From Notospermus geniculatus (lineage: Eukaryota > Nemertea > Pilidiophora > Heteronemertea > Lineidae): a stretch of DNA of 64,000 bases. The DNA is taken from assembly GCA_002633025.1 (NCBI GenBank), contig NMRB01000214.1:320242-384241 (forward strand). Direction: 5' to 3'. A model generated the notes under the pieces. The model ran no database searches and had not been told where the DNA came from. It worked only from the letters and a program-made list of their open reading frames with translations. A program made the position numbers and the translations under genes. How positions within the stretch are numbered: the stretch's first letter is position 1; every line of letters begins with the position of its first letter. Of this stretch, positions 11,507 to 22,204 are shown piece by piece.

Positions 11507-12421
11507 ATGACGGGACTGGTATGGATAGCAGTCTTCTCTTTCCTTCTACCCTATGGCAAGTTCTCCTTTCTCACTGCTTTTCGTATATTCCGAGCATCCT
11601 GAGAACATCAGGGGTTCTCAGCGCTCGCTCCGTTCAGGACCTTTGCCCTTCGTGCGGTGACGAAGGGAGCGAGCGCTAAGAACCCCTGATCTTCTCAGGA
11701 TGGTTCCGTGGGCAATAGTCGTCACAAACATGACAAAGCTTCTGTTGTATTTGCGTGTGCTTTTAGCCATAGAGATGGAAGAAGAAACCAGTCAACGTCT
11801 GGGTCCGCAAGTCCTACGTACGCTTTGTGGATAAGGTACCAGGCTCCCACCTCCCAGACAAGGTTGAGTTTTTTCATTGACCAATTCGGCATGAAATATC
11901 GTCTGCTTTCAAAGTCTCAGTATAAAACTTGACTGATTCTCACAGGTTCACCACTATCAATCACTAAACGCCGACTCGACAACTTTGCCAGGATGATAAA
12001 CTCAAAAACGAAAAAGCTGGAGGCAAGTGCTTTCAACAACTACGGCGGATGGTGCGGTTTTGGCGGGAGCGGTGAACCAAAGGATGACATAGATAGGTAA
12101 GAGTCCAAGGGGATTTTTTGAACAGGGACCACAACCATGACCCCCTTGGGTATCTTAGGGGTCAGTACGTTTCTTCCTCCATAGTTTTTCGTCCTTTTCC
12201 TACCTTGCGACGAAGTTGGCCCAAGGAACACAGCCCGGTTTCAGTGTTAGCGGGACACTGTTTTAATTACCATTCACCCTTCTCCCTCCCCACCAGATGC
12301 TGCCTGCACCATGACAACTGTTATCATAAAATAGGCCTGACAACGTGTCAAACTGTAACAAAAGTCCGGGTTTATGTTCATGCTTACAACTGGACCAATG
12401 TCAAGGGGGACATAGTTTGCC
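11507..12421 (+). pseudogene. Phospholipase A2 gene, incomplete upstream copy (exons 1-3 only)
   Basis: Exons 11507-11555 (signal peptide), 11946-12096 (calcium loop) and 12297-12421 (catalytic helix) match copy 2 in length and phase. The calcium-loop motif YGGWCGFGG and catalytic CCLHHDNCY are intact. The first intron begins with GC (GCAAGT), as in copy 2. No terminal exon follows: after 12421 the sequence runs into a G tract and the second copy begins. It could be spliced to the single last exon at 14297 as an alternative 5' end, be a broken duplicate, or be the other haplotype placed in tandem by the assembler. Confidence 0.75.
11595..11702. mobile_element. Fold-back element CATCCTGAGAACATCAGG, copy 1
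   Basis: Inverted arms of about 45 bp begin CATCCTGAGAACATCAGG and enclose GCTCGCTCCCTTC-type sequence. It sits in intron 1 of the first phospholipase A2 copy; sister copies are at 13233-13341 and 49641-49754. Confidence 0.9.
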
Positions 12422-12528
12422 GTAAGTATAGAATTTCATAACATTCTTTGTGTGAAGCCTGCTCAGTTTAGAACCACGTCCAATGGGTTTCACTGAACAC
12501 TCCACGGGGGGGGGGGGGGGGGGGGGGG

Positions 12529-14150
12529 ACAATAAGACCGGATTTTGATTCCAGGGGTACTTTCATCCCTGTCACACCGGTTTTCTATGCTTGAGAGCCA
12601 ACTCACACGAGAAAACGAGTCCCCATAGATTAGAACTTTCAATGACGATAGAATCTTCACATCAGACTAGCTATAAATCACACACTTATGGAATGTAGGC
12701 CTATCAACCATATATGAGGAAATAAAATTTCATGATAAAAACGGTAATTTTTTAAAGGTTCAGTGATTTCAACCCCAAAGCAGGTGGGCCGTCGAAACAG
12801 TCTGAGAAGAAGAAATGGCTACTTTACAGGGGATTTTTGGGCCTCCTCAGTCTCGAATGACAACCCGTGGTGATCACGAATATAAACAGCAGGTGTTGGC
12901 CTATTCATGGTAAGGCATATGCTTTAGTGGCACGGGCAGTCTCATTTGTCCACAGAAGGTGAGGGACTCTATAGGTTAAAATCAATCAACGAGATACGCT
13001 ATCGATGCATTTATAACTGGGCTTCCTGATCAAAATGGAACCGTAATTGTTACCAAGATAACGATGGATGAGAGACACTTCACATGAGACACCGTCCTGC
13101 GGCAGACGACGACACGGACTGAAACCGAACACGCTTCCACTGAAATGACGGGACTGGTATGGATAGCAGTCTTCTATTTCCTTCTACCCTATGGCAAGTT
13201 CTCCTTTTTCACTGCTTTTCGAATATTCCGAGCATCCTGAGAACATCAGGGGTTCTCAGCGCTCGCTCCCTTCACCACCCTTTGCCCTTCGTGAGGTGAC
13301 GAAGGGAGCGAGCGCTAAGAACCCCTGATGTTCTCAGGATGGTTCCGTGGGCAATAGTCGTCACAAACATGACAAAGCTTCTGTTGTATTTGCGTGTGCT
13401 TTTAGCCATAGAGATGGAAGAAGAAACCAGTCAACGTCTGGGTCCGCAAGTCCTACCTGGACGCTTTGTGGATAAGGTACCAGGCTCCCACCTCCCAGAC
13501 AAGGTTGAGTTTTTTCATTGACCAATTCGGCATGAAATATCGTCTGCTTTCAAAGTCTCAGTATAAAACTTGACTGATTCTCATAGGTTCACCACTATCA
13601 ATCACTAAACGCCGACTCGACAACTTTGCCAGGATGATAAACTCAAAAACGAAAAAGCTGGAGGCAAGTGCTTTCAACAACTACGGCGGATGGTGCGGTT
13701 TTGGCGGGAACGGTGAACCAAAGGATGACATAGATAGGTAAGAGTCCAAGGGGATTTGAACAGGGACCACAACCATGACCCCTTGGGCATCTTGGGGGTC
13801 AGTACGTTTCTTCCTCCATAGTTTTTCGTCCTTTTCCTACCTTGCGACGAAGTTGGCCCAAGGAACACAGCCCGGTTTCAGTGTTAGCGGGACATTTTAA
13901 TTACCATTCACCCTTCTCCCTCCTCACCAGATGCTGCCTGCACCATGACAACTGTTATCATAAAATAGGCCTGACAACGTGTAAAACTGTGACAAAAGTC
14001 CGGGTTTATGTTCACGCTTACAACTGGACCAATGTCAAGGGTGACATAGTATGCCGTAAGTATAGAATTTCATACATTCTTTGTGAAGCTTTATCAGATC
14101 AGAACCTTGTCCAATGGGTTTCACCACTGAACACTCCACTTGGGGGGGGG
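12529..14150 (+). repeat. Tandem duplication A, copy 2
   Basis: Begins ACAATAAGACCGG as at 10873 and runs to the G tract and single N at 14159. After the N about 50 bp of its own end is repeated again (14160-14213), a further sign of an unmerged join. Confidence 0.93.
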
Positions 14151-14751
14151 GGGGGGTCNAGATTAGAACCTTGTCCAATGGGTTTCACCACTGAACACTC
14201 CACTTGGGGGGGGGGGTCTCCACCATCATGAGGGCTGTGCATGCCTCCTAGGAGGCTCCAGTTATCATCCAAAGCAAAAAGTTTTCCTTCTTACAGATGA
14301 TGATGAGGGCCGCTACCCCTGCAAGTCAAACTTATGTGGCTGTGACCGCAATGCTGCAAACTGCTTCGCACAACATGAACACAAATACAACCCAGCTTTT
14401 AAAATGAATGATACCTTCACCAGTATCATTGATTACATCATCAGAGCCTACACCAGTGGAAAGTGGATGCCAGACAGCACCTGGGAAAACATGAATGATG
14501 TGTGGGCTAAACTGGAGACCAGAAGTTGGGAGCTTGTTCAGAAGGTTATCTCTAATAGTACTTGGAACAAGCTAAAGAATATCTTGCCCTGGAGATTTAT
14601 ACCAGAACGTATCAAGCAGATATGGGCCAAGCAGAAGCAAGCAGCAATGGGGAGAGGTGAAGTGGAAGCTGGAGACGGTGAAAGTTTAATATCCATAGGG
14701 ATGAAGGGGACACCCAAGAAAGAATCTGGAGAAAAAAGGAAGAGTTTTTAG
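13145..14751 (+). CDS. Secreted phospholipase A2 with long C-terminal extension
   Basis: Four exons, 13145-13193, 13587-13737, 13931-14055 and 14297-14751, sum to 780 nt (259 residues) with matching phases. Residues 1-17 form a signal peptide. The calcium-binding loop YGGWCGFGG and the catalytic motif CCLHHDNCY (His-Asp dyad) identify a group I/II-type secreted PLA2, which hydrolyses the sn-2 ester of glycerophospholipids outside the cell. A later CGCDRNAANCF supplies the second catalytic Asp and paired cysteines. After the enzyme domain there are about 115 further residues, Trp-rich then Lys/Glu-rich, ending KRKSF. Compact family members stop near 120-150 residues in total. Intron 1 uses a GC donor (GCAAGT). 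A polyadenylation signal AATAAA is at 14979. Whether it is digestive, defensive or otherwise cannot be told here. Confidence 0.88.
13233..13341. mobile_element. Fold-back element CATCCTGAGAACATCAGG, copy 2
   Basis: Same position in intron 1 of the second phospholipase A2 copy, so it was present before the duplication or haplotype split. Confidence 0.9.
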
Positions 14752-15021
14752 AGGACTTTTCAAGTGGCTGCAAAAGGACGTGCCCATTTAAAATGCCTAC
14801 CTTGCAAAATTACGAATTATTGTCACATAAATGATAACACAATCTATCAGAGTAACAGCGACTGGCCCAGAGCTCAGAGGGACAACTGTTCCTTCCACAT
14901 CAGCCATACCATGTACAAATTATCTGAAACACATCCATTCTTTGCCAGGATATTGTACTGTACCATAGCACCCGACCCAATAAAAATACAATGTACATCA
15001 TTAGCAAGCAGTGTCACATAC

Positions 15022-16456
15022 CAATTCTTTTGTTGACCCTATTGTGGGCTTGACACATCCACTGAGAAAGACCATGCCTGCATGTTGTATTGGGTGGAGA
15101 TTCTTTGATACTGTAATGAAAGCAGTGAAAATCAGACCAATATAATATGAAGAAGAAAATGCAATACAACTGCAATATAATTTTCAAGAAAGGAAGCTAC
15201 TTTTTATCATTTATGGTACCTTTCCCTAAAATCTTGAGCACATTCATCACAAGGGAAAAATTTTGAAAAGAGTGAGATGAAATCTTTCATTTCATGCTGT
15301 TGACTAGTTGATGGATGGTCAGGATAATAGGCAGCCATTGTGTGCAGGAACGACCAAGTATTCCTCCCAAGTTGTTCTCTATCTAGAGGACATCCCTCTG
15401 GGGGCTGTTCAGGGACATCTTCAGGCAGGACTTTCCTTGCTGTTACACCATCTTTGGGAGTTTCTTTGATTGTCTGAAAAAGGATATTGAAACCCACATC
15501 ACACACTCACAGCAAGGGTGGATTTGATGGATGGAAGTGTTGGCATCCTTTGAGATTGAGAAGACAACTTCTTCAGCAGTCATGTAGATAATTAGGGCCT
15601 ATTTTCATTTACCATAAAAGCAACAACCAAGGGTACTACTTATCATGCTAATCAGATTAACTGCATCAGAGAACAGGCCACACTTGTCCTACTGCGACAT
15701 CGGCCAAGGCCCAATTACATGTATAAGCCTAACACACAGAACCATGATTTGCCTATTATCAAAATAAAAATAAGCGGAAATAATAATGTACATTGCAGTG
15801 CACTTCAGCCTACATGCCACCTGTATAGGCCTACATGATAGATCATGACATGCTAATTAGGCCTATGCCTATCTGTAGACTTTGTATAGGCCTATACTAC
15901 TGTAGGGTATGTAGGCAGGCTACATGCATGGCCTTCTATCGTATCTATTCTAATTCTAGGCTACCAGAACCAGTCTACACCATCACGCTAGGCCGTGAAA
16001 TCACGCTACAGCGTGAAAACCTTCTGTGGAAACCAAATTTTTACACACAGAATTGTGTACAAATTCAGCATTGAAAAAAAAATTAAAATTCTTCCTTAAT
16101 ATATCGAGTTATGTGTGTTCAACATGAATATGGCCGATTTTTTTCAATTAAAAGTTTTTTAAAGAAGTTAAAAGTTTTTGAAAATTGGGCCCTACATTTT
16201 GTACAGGCGAATGTACAGTCACGCATTACCGTGATGGTGTAGACTGAGAACCACGCCACGTCGTGCAGGTGCAGTGCATCGTCATTCATGAGTGAATTAT
16301 GCACACCTGAATCTGTGATTCACTTGATTTTTTATTTCTCTGCAATCTGGCCCATGTTTTAAAGTCAGTACAAGTTCGGCAAGGCTTTTTCTTCGTTGGG
16401 AAATCGGAGGAATGCGTGTTTTCACTCCCAGTTTGATTTTCCGTGGGCGCTGACAT
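15022..16456 (-). CDS. GFER: FAD-linked sulfhydryl oxidase (augmenter of liver regeneration), copy 1
   Basis: Exons on the minus strand: 16456-16307, 15473-15220 and 15110-15022, with phases 0 and 2 matching. Exon 1 contains [13 protein letters not shown], the family hallmark. Exon 2 has [20 protein letters not shown] and the redox pair CDEC after FSKFFP. Exon 3 has [15 protein letters not shown], the FAD-site helix. The protein oxidises Mia40/CHCHD4 in the mitochondrial intermembrane space and passes electrons to cytochrome c. The start chosen gives a Ser/Thr-rich N-terminus; upstream in-frame Met codons exist. The final stretch expected in the family, with FDC and a Trp-rich tail, is missing: exon 3 ends at a good donor (TTG|GTATGT), and I found no fourth exon. 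Read-through would stop after one more Met codon. Confidence 0.87.
15973..16244. mobile_element. MITE with GTCTACACCATCACG ends
   Basis: Perfect 15-bp terminal inverted repeats GTCTACACCATCACG bound about 272 bp in GFER intron 1 of copy 1. Absent from copy 2. Confidence 0.9.
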
Positions 16457-16504
16457 CTTGTAAGTCTTGCGCAATGCACCGGACTGACTACAGTAGACTG
16501 GTCC

Positions 16505-16556
16505 CTGTCCTCGAGCCGCTCCCCTCATACGCATTAGCGTAGCGGCTCGAGGACAG
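16505..16556. repeat. Short hairpin between the divergent genes
   Basis: Perfect 16-bp arms CTGTCCTCGAGCCGCT and complement around a 20-base loop. It is an insertion in copy 1 between the GFER and partner start codons and is absent from copy 2. Confidence 0.85.
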
Positions 16557-16616
16557 CGGATCAGTCGTTGACTACCACGGATTTTAGACTGTCGTTGAGT
16601 ACGACTGGAAAACAAA

Positions 16617-17107
16617 ATGGCTTCTCGAGGTAGAAAGTTGTCCTCTGTTTGGTGCATTTTCTACGAATTTGCTACCTAATATTGCGTTCTATTCCTAACC
16701 ACACATGTAGAGTTATGCATATTCATTCAGTGATCATGGTGATCCCTACTTTGTCAGTAAAGTGTGTAAGGACCTGCTGTGGTCCCCTAGCCTAGGCCTA
16801 GTTCTAACCACAAGATAAGTCTAAGAACCTGTGTTCATGATGAACACCTGGTTCTTGTGGTTATGAACTTCATCCTTGCTTAGGGCCTAATTACCATAAT
16901 GGCACCCTCATGCCCTGGCCTAGACCTGCTGGGTCTTCACAAATCTATCAATATATCATCAAGGCTGCTAGTGCTAGGCCTTGGCTTGGGCATGGTGTAG
17001 GCCTATAGGTAGGCCTACAACACTAACAGAAGTAAGTTGACCTTCAACTGCCTTATCACAAGTAATTGACACATTATTAGTTCCTTTCAGCTACAAACGT
17101 TGGCGTG
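16617..17107 (+). pseudogene. Truncated first copy of the 75-residue membrane protein gene
   Basis: Exon 1 (16617-16629) is identical in form to the full copy at 19203. Exon 2 begins at 17091 after TTTCAG but is cut after 17 bases at the duplication junction. It cannot encode the membrane segment. Confidence 0.85.
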
Positions 17108-17224
17108 ATGTACAAATTATCTGAAACACATCCATTCTTTGCCAGGATATTGTACTGTACCATAGCACCCGACCCAATAAAAATACAATGTACATGTACA
17201 ACATTAGCAAGCGGTGTCACATAC

Positions 17225-18733
17225 CAATTCTTTTGTTGACCCTATTGTGGGCTTGACACATCCACTGAGAAAGACCATGCCTGCATGTTGTATTGGGTGG
17301 AGATTCTTTGATACTGTAATGAAAGCAGTGAAAATCAGACCAATGTAATATGAAGAAGAAAATGCAATACAACTGCAATATAATCTTCAAGAAAGGAAGC
17401 TACTTCTTTATCATTCACGTTACCTTTGCCTAAAATCTTGAGCACATTCATCACAAGGGAAAAATTTTGAAAAGAGTGAGATGAAATCTTTCATTTCATG
17501 CTGTTGACTAGTTGATGGATGGTCAGGGTAATAGGCAGCCATTGTGTGCAGGAACGACCAAGTATTCCTCCCAAGTTGTTCTCTATCTAGAGGACATCCC
17601 TCTGGGGGCTGTTCAGGGACATCTTCAGGCAGGACTTTCCTTGCTGTTACACCATCTTTGGGAGTTTCTTTGATTGTCTAAAAAAAGGATATTGAAACCC
17701 ACATCACACACTCACAGCAAGGGTGGATTTGATGGATGGAAGTGTTGGCATCCTTAGAGATTGAGAAGACAACTTCTTCAGCAGTCATGTAGATATAGGG
17801 CCTATTTTCATTTACCATAAAAGCAACAACCAAGGGTACTACTAATCATGCTAATCAGATTAACTGCATCAGAGAACAGGCCACACTTTTCCTACTGCGA
17901 CATCGGCCAAGGCCCAATTACATGTATAAGCCTAACACACAGAACCATGATTTGCCTATTATCAAAATAAAAATAAGCGGAAATAATAATTATGTACATT
18001 GCAGTGCACTTCGGCCTAGGTACATGCCACCTGTATAGGCCTGATAGATCATGACATGCTAATTAGGCCTATGCCTATCTGTAGACTTTGTATAGGCCTA
18101 CTACTGTAGTGTATGTAGGCAGGCTAGATGCATGGCCTTCTGGGCTATTCTATTCTAGGCTACCAGGCAGGCTACATCTACATGGTGCCAGGGTTTCCGC
18201 CAGGATTGTCAAGGAGGGGGGGAGAAAAAAAAATTTCAAAAAAAAAAAATTTTTTCGAAAAAAAAATTTTTTTTTCAAAAATTTTTTTTGGGTTTTTTTG
18301 GTTAAAAATGGCCTCCAGAGTCATTTTTTACACTCCAAAATGCAAAATTAGTCTTCCTTCTGCATGAAAATTGCATTTGAAATGTGACAAATTAAAGAAA
18401 AACACTACTGAAGTGAAAATAGTGATATTTGAAAAAGGTTAGTCTGCAAACTTGAGGGGGGGATATCCCCTCCTTGAAATTTTTGAGGAGGGGATTCATC
18501 CCCCCCATCCCCCCCTCTGGCGGAAACACTGGGTGCAACCACGTCGTGCAGTGCATCGTCATTCATGAGTGAATTATGCACACCTGACTCTGTGATTCGC
18601 TTGATTTTTTATTTCTCTGCAATCTGGCCCATGTTTTAAAGTCAGTACAAGTTCGGCAAGGCTTTTTCTTCGTTGGGAAATCGGAGGAATGCGTGTTTTC
18701 ACTCCCAGTTTGATTTTCCATGGGCGCTGACAT
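17225..18733 (-). CDS. GFER: FAD-linked sulfhydryl oxidase, copy 2
   Basis: Exons 18733-18584, 17677-17424 and 17313-17225 have exactly the lengths of copy 1 (150, 254, 89 nt). The C-x2-C redox pair, the KPCRTC motif and the QWMC helix are all retained. Changes are few, including Glu to Gln close to the exon 2 end. The splice acceptor of exon 2 is TTTTTTTAG. Like copy 1 it lacks a recognisable C-terminal exon. In a true tandem duplication this downstream copy would have to splice across copy 1 to reach one, so it may be non-functional or allelic. Confidence 0.72.
18189..18531. mobile_element. MITE with CAGGGTTTCCGCC ends
   Basis: Ends CAGGGTTTCCGCC and GGCGGAAACACTG are near-perfect inverted repeats, hAT-like in form. 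The interior holds an A/T homopolymer block that explains Lys/Phe-rich spurious frames. Absent from copy 1. Confidence 0.85.
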
Positions 18734-18805
18734 CTTGTAAGTCTTGCGCAATGCACCGGACTGACTACAGTAGGGGTCAGTCGTTGACTACCACGGATTT
18801 TAGAC

Positions 18806-19164
18806 AATCTCGTTCCCAGATCTACCTCATCCGAAGGTATCTCTGGCAAGGGCTACGACCTGACCAAAATTTCTGGTCAACCGCTGGCAGCGTGCCAAAA
18901 TGTTTGTTTCACACAATATTTCGTTCTTCGATGGCTGAAAAACATTATATATGCCTAAAAGGCCATTTAATACTCCCAAAACACGAAGTTGTTTGAGTAT
19001 TAGAGCAATTTCAAACGAATAGTTAGCATGGTTTGTTGCGAACATCATCGCGGCCTCGGCGTGATTCGCCTCAAAATTAGTAGATTGCGCATGCGCAGTA
19101 TTCCTGAAGTCGTCAGCCCTTTCCAGTGGTGTTGTAGGAACGTAAACCCACTGGGGACGAGTTT
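18806..19164. mobile_element. MULE-like insertion with target-site duplication
   Basis: The flanks GGATTTTAGAC (18795-18805 and 19165-19175) are duplicated, whereas copy 1 has this word once: an empty site. The ends CTCGTTCCCAG and CTGGGGACGAG are inverted repeats. A target duplication of 9-11 bp suggests the Mutator-like group. It lies between GFER copy 2 and its divergent partner. Confidence 0.85.
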
Positions 19165-19202
19165 GGATTTTAGACTGTCGTTGAGTACGACTGGAAAACA
19201 AA

Positions 19203-20647
19203 ATGGCTTCTCGAGGTAGAAAGTTGTCCTCCATGTCCTCTGTTTGGTGCATTTTCTACGAATTTGCTACCTAATATTGCGTTCTATTCCTAACCACACA
19301 TGTAGAGTTATGCATATTCATTCAGTGATCATGGTGATCCCTACTTTGTCAGTAAAGTGTGTAAGGACCTGCTGTGGTCCCCTAGGCCTAGTTCTAACCA
19401 CAAGATAGGCCTAAAAGAACCTGTCCTGTGTTCATGGTAGCCAGTCAAAACGTCCCAATGCCAGAACGTCCCAGCAATTCGAGTCAAAACGTCCCGTTTT
19501 ATAAATTTGGAAGTTGAGGGTTAGAAATGTCTGGATGGTGAGTACGGTAGGGTAGGCCTATTTATTTACCTGACTGGAGAGACAAATCAATCACATTACT
19601 GTTGTCACAGCAAGGAAGGGATCAGATCGACAGATCCTCTAGGAATGTAGGTCCAGTGTCAAGTAGGCCTAGTAGGCTAGGCCTTGGCCTACGACTAGGC
19701 CTAGGCCTACAACTGTAGGCCTACCCTAGATTTTTTTAGAGGAGTTTTATTAGGGGTTGGCCTATCCCCATCCCAGGAATTATAATTTTATAATTCCTCC
19801 AAATCTAACACAGTCTAACACACAATCTAACAACCCCATCCCCATGACTGGGACGTTCTGGTATTGGGACATTTTGGTAATGGGACGTTTTGGCATTGGG
19901 ACGTTCTGACTGGTAACCCATACAACACTAACAGAAGTAAGTTGACCTTCAACTGCCTTATCACAAGTAATTGACACATTATTAGTTCCTTTCAGCTACA
20001 AACGTTGGCGTGTTCAAAGAGCTTTGGCACAGGTTCCCAGAGGTGGTGGCATCATTCTCTATGACTGGAATATGTAAGGTTATTTTTTAGTCCATCTTGA
20101 TAGTAACTTGATATTTTCACTGAATTTCTAGCTGTTTGACTCGACTGCAAGTTTGAAGTGAAGATTATGGCTCATGTTGGGTTACCGGTAAACAATCCTG
20201 CTTTATAATGAGAGTTTCCAACTTCAATCAGTTACATGTATTATCTGCTGATGTGTGATTATTTCAGTGATAATTCCATCTCCCCCCCCCCTCACCTGAT
20301 CATTTCTTTTCACTACAATTCAGCGTTTGTCACAGTTATTGGGGTTGCTGCATACAGGACTAAGAACGATACCCATGATAAATACCGGCAACATAAATAC
20401 TGGTATACAGGTATGTAACAGATATGCGTTGACACACTGAGGACTTTTGGGGATGAACTTTTACAAGCTCCTCCCTATTCCTCTTACAGACTAATCTAGA
20501 AATGCTTTGGCTTCTTGTCAAGTTTGTTATGTTTAATTGATTGATTGACATGTGGGATTATCTGGTGACAGGTCAACCAAGTTTTCTCTCATTTCAGTGA
20601 GACGACCATCTGAAGTCAGGAAACCAGACAGTGATATATACAACTAG
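19203..20647 (+). CDS. Small single-pass membrane protein, divergent partner of GFER
   Basis: Four exons, 19203-19215, 19996-20073, 20324-20410 and 20598-20647, join in phase to 75 residues. The N-terminus is short and soluble (FKELWHRFPEVV), followed by one hydrophobic segment (about residues 28-42, GISFVTVIGVAAY) and a basic, Tyr/His-rich C-terminus (HKYWYTVRRPSE). All introns are GT-AG. The polyadenylation signal AATAAA is at 21017. I do not recognise it firmly. Size and layout resemble single-pass mitochondrial accessory subunits; NDUFA3 of complex I shows a weakly similar pattern (W..P.VV.SF), but this is only an impression. Sharing a divergent promoter with a mitochondrial oxidase would suit such a role. 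Confidence 0.8.
19436..19917. mobile_element. TIR element with AACGTCCCAATGCC ends
   Basis: About 480 bp flanked by imperfect inverted repeats of about 36 bp containing AACGTCCCAATGCC. It lies in intron 1 of the small membrane protein gene and is absent from copy 1. Confidence 0.88.
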
Positions 20648-21407
20648 GATACATGTAGCGTAAATTGAATGAATGTGTGGTCATTAACATTGTACATAGT
20701 TATGTTATTGTGGATTAGTTAAAAGTTATGGAGGGGAGGACCAGATTGGGAGATATTCAGATACCGATGGTCTCAGATAGGGATGCAGGGTTCCAGATAA
20801 AACCCACTGTGGACTTCAATCAGCAGATACATGTCAAAGCAGATTCATTTGATGAGAACTTGCGTATTTTGATAAAGAACAAATCAGCGAATGGAAGATC
20901 TCTCCTAGAACTGCAGTCGAAGTCAAAATTCCATCACCTTTGGAGTATCAAATCTGGCTTGACATGCAAAATAAAATCTTTTTGAAGTAATCACTTGTCG
21001 TTTTTCTTCATCTTCCAATAAATTTACAACTAGCCAGTGTAAATCTTTAGGATACTTTATAACTTGAAGCTGAACATCTAGGTGTCTCACTGGCTGTTGT
21101 CAGGTATCCCAAGCCCTGCATGAGGCAAGGCCTCAGACAGAACAGAATATGACTGTTTGCATATCCATTCATCAGTACTGGAAACACAAACATTCACGGC
21201 CCAATGTAGGAAAAGTGAATCAAGTTCTCAGAAAAATACATGGATCTTTATTAACAATGGAACATAATTTCTGTTCAGAACAAAGATTCCATAGCTTACA
21301 ATATGCCAGGTGACTAGGACAACGCATAATTTTTGTGGTAAATAGCCAGCTCTACTGAACAGAATCTACAGGAACTATTCTAGACTTATGGACTGATGTA
21401 AAAGCGT

Positions 21408-21569
21408 TTAAAGGGCCTCTAGAGGCAGCTCGCCATTAGGCTACTATCAGTACCGGTTCTTCAGCTAGGCGGCGCCACTTTAACGTTATTCACCATTACG
21501 AGGTATTGAACCTGGGTTTTCCCCGGGGTTTTCCCCAGCCATTTTGGGCTGCCTCTAGAGGCCCTTTAA
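21408..21569. mobile_element. MITE with CTCTAGAGGCAG ends, copy 2
   Basis: Inverted relative to the copy at 4271-4431. It contains GGTACTGATA-type and CCCCGGGGTTTTCCCC interior sequence common to both. Confidence 0.88.
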
Positions 21570-22204
21570 GTTCAACTGATTGACTACCTGAGACAGAAGA
21601 CTGAAGAGACTAACTTTATCTTTCAATGGAAATACTTAGTACTGTAGATGGGAAGCATTGGTTCTGCTAACGCCGAAGGTTTAGAATGACCATTCAGAAG
21701 TTAAAACTATGACAAATGACAGCATAAAGGAATAAATGCTGTGGTATTCGTTGCCTCATGATGACAGTCAGTGAAATCGACAAGAAATTTTGAATACGAC
21801 CAGCTGTACAGATGTTTCCTTCAGCAGAGAGGAAATAAATGAAGAGTCCATCAGACTAGATCAATATAATCAGAAGTTATGGTATCGGTATAAACAAGCT
21901 GCCGACCTACACAAGGAAGATAAAGCTACAGCCATAATGAAGGACTAGCAGCTGCACAAAACCATAAACATACTGTTCGTATTCTGCTGCAGTGAATTGG
22001 AACAAGCATTCGCTGCAGTATTACAATAGTGAACAATGTACACACTGCTCCTCATCATCAGTCAATAATGAAATCCATTGCCATTTTTCCACTGGCTGAA
22101 GACAGCGAGTGTTCGGCACCACAGGCTTTCTTTCAGCTCTGGTTTCCTCCTGCATACATACTGAACCACCTACAATTGATTTCCGAGCCAATAACATTTT
22201 GCAC

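Larger units (their letters stand above)
10873..12528 (+). repeat. Tandem duplication A, copy 1
   Basis: This 1.66-kb block is repeated at 12529-14150 with a few percent divergence and small indels. It carries the first three exons of a phospholipase A2 gene. The end is a long G run at 12506-12528, directly followed by the start of copy 2. Confidence 0.93.
14911..17107. repeat. Tandem duplication B, copy 1
   Basis: Begins ATGTACAAATTATCTG and ends GTTGGCGTG. At 17107/17108 the sequence jumps directly back to the starting sequence, so the junction is exact and cuts exon 2 of the small plus-strand gene. It carries GFER exons 1-3 and the start of the partner gene. Confidence 0.95.
17108..20012. 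repeat. Tandem duplication B, copy 2
   Basis: Repeats 14911-17107 with a few percent divergence. It is about 700 bp longer because of insertions at 18189-18531, 18806-19164 and 19436-19917. Confidence 0.93.

Noticed and set aside
11757-11840. A 2-bp deletion in PLA2 copy 1 relative to 13406-13476 that would frameshift a second exon
   Set aside because: That segment is not an exon. Joining exon 1 directly to 11946 (copy 2: 13587) gives the correct phase and a complete PLA2, so the difference is intronic.
18088-18367. Lys/Phe-rich reading frames
   Set aside because: Product of an A/T homopolymer block inside a MITE.
20728-20985. 85-residue open frame after the small membrane gene
   Set aside because: It lies in the 3' untranslated region before AATAAA at 21017, with no splice signals or family features.
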